A stretch of 64,000 nucleotides of DNA from Lineus longissimus. Its lineage: Eukaryota > Nemertea > Pilidiophora > Heteronemertea > Lineidae. This document shows, piece after piece, positions 62,851 to 64,000 of the stretch; positions within the stretch are counted from its first letter, which is position 1, and each line of letters starts with the position of its first letter. The notes below the pieces were generated by a model that did not search any database, was not told where the DNA came from, and was given only the letters and a program-made list of their open reading frames with translations. The stretch spans positions 5,768,001-5,832,000 of the forward strand of contig NC_088321.1 in NCBI RefSeq assembly GCF_910592395.1. Reading direction: 5' to 3'. A program made the translations under genes and the position numbers.

Positions 62851-64000
62851 GTCCGTCGTATCCTAGTTCAAAAACAGTGGCACGTTTCTTAACCGCTAGG
62901 CCTATGAACTTAAAACTTTGTACACATGACCCCCTAGGTCAGATGACCCGTGACACTAAATTTCTCTCCGATCTGATTCTCTACTTGGCCACCAGGGGGC
63001 CAAATGTGGATATCTAAAAAGTGTGATATCTCGCTTATTAGTGACTTGTTTTCGATGAAACTTTTGTTGTAGGTACTCATAGCAAATATACATCTTATAT
63101 CATACGGGTTTTTAATTTGACCTACTTTTCAAGGTCACAGAGGTCATATGGCGTAAATTGGCCGTTAGAGTGTAAACTATGGCACGTTTCTTAACCACTA
63201 AAGCTATGAACTTGAAACTTGGTACATATAACCCCCTATATCACATAGCCTCTGGTGCTGAATTTCAGTTTGATCTGATTCTCAACTTTGCCACCAGGGG
63301 GCCAAAAGTGGAAATCTAAAAAGTGTGATATCTCGCTTATAAGTGACTTGTTTTCGATAAAATTTTATGGTAGGTACCCTTAGGAAGAATACATCACATA
63401 TCTTACGGGTTTTTAATTTGATCTACTTTTCAAGGTCGCAGAGGTCAAATGGCGTAAATTGGCCGTTAGAGTGTAAACTATGGCACGTTTCTTAACCAGT
63501 AAAGCTATGAACTTGAAACTTGGTGCATATAACCCCCTACATCAGATAACCTCTGATGCCAAATTTTGGCTCGATCTGATTCTTTATTTGGCCACCAGGG
63601 GGCCATAATGGAAAAAGTAAGAAGTGCAATATCTTGCTTATTTTTAGTGATTCGTTTTCAATAACACATTTTTATGGTAGGTTCTCCTAGCAAGGATACA
63701 TCACATATCATACGAGTTTTTGATCTGACCTGCTTTTCAAGGTCACAGAGGTCAAATGGCGTAAATTTGTCGTTTGATTGTAACTATGGCACGTTTCTTA
63801 ACCACTAAAGCTTTGAACTTGAAATTTGATACACATGACTCCCTACGTCATGTAACCTCGGACACCGAATTTCGATCTGATCTGGTACTCAACTCGGCCA
63901 CCAGGAGGCCAAAACTAAAATAGGTAAAAAGTGCAATATCTCGTTTATTATTGACTTGTTTTTGATGATATTCTTATGGTACTTACTCCAAGCAACGATA
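62757..64000 (+). repeat. Copy of the 300-bp-periodic repeat (CTCF-like family), runs off the right edge
   Basis: It starts GCTCACCGTAGGGGAGTC, then the CGT tract (62790-62858), then units beginning GGCACGTTTCTTAACC at about 62880, 63181, 63482 and 63787 (period about 302). CCACCAGGGGGC occurs at 62989, 63291 and 63592, with one mismatch at 63898. AGGTCACAGAGGTCA occurs at 63132 and 63740. Confidence 0.9.

Noticed and set aside
1-64000. CRISPR array or bacterial operon
   Set aside because: Tandem arrays have no unique spacers, the exons are spliced and the proteins are metazoan; the window is not prokaryotic.

Overview
This is eukaryotic, animal genomic DNA. Coding sequence comes as short exons with GT-AG introns, the proteins are metazoan, and more than 90% of the window is intron or intergenic DNA filled with minisatellites, MITEs, tRNA-derived SINEs and LINE pieces. 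The repeat style (short TA- and TTAA-flanked MITEs, SINEs with a tRNA head, CGT-rich low-complexity tracts) fits a marine invertebrate. I cannot name the species or choose safely between lophotrochozoan and invertebrate deuterostome.

Left part (168-11053, minus strand): seven consecutive exons of one gene, cut by the left edge. All exon phases join cleanly. The protein starts with about 258 charged, disordered residues. A caspase-fold (clan CD / DUF4347-like) domain follows, with a visible His-Gly and Ala-Cys pair, and then the N-lobe of a NEK8/NEK9-type kinase. I do not know this architecture from described NEK proteins.

Middle (15980-29808, plus strand): a complete seven-exon gene for the TFIIE beta subunit (GTF2E2), predicted at 279 residues with every junction in phase. 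It lies head to head with the kinase gene, about 4.9 kb away. Its introns are unusual. Five of its 12 splice sites are copied in tandem into the neighbouring intron: exon 1 donor, exon 3 donor (15 extra copies), exon 4 acceptor (2 extra), exon 5 acceptor (a 45-bp array) and exon 6 donor. The exon 1 donor of the kinase gene shows the same thing. In intron 3 each array unit carries a possible 48-nt, stop-free, phase-0 cassette exon, and the last unit holds a diverged stretch resembling exon 3 coding sequence.

Right part (about 31-64 kb): mostly repeats. It holds a 3.8-kb composite inverted-repeat structure at 33674-37504, copies of a roughly 300-bp-periodic repeat carrying CTCF-like motifs and nuclear-receptor-like direct repeats, a 2-kb tandem duplication at 42.1-46.4 kb, and several hairpin or TIR elements. 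The one convincing exon there is a minus-strand terminal exon with the C-lobe of a STE/MAP3K-like kinase (59352-59685). Three other short ORFs are possible exons at low confidence.

Limits: all homology calls come from reading the translations. No database search, RNA evidence or repeat library was available.
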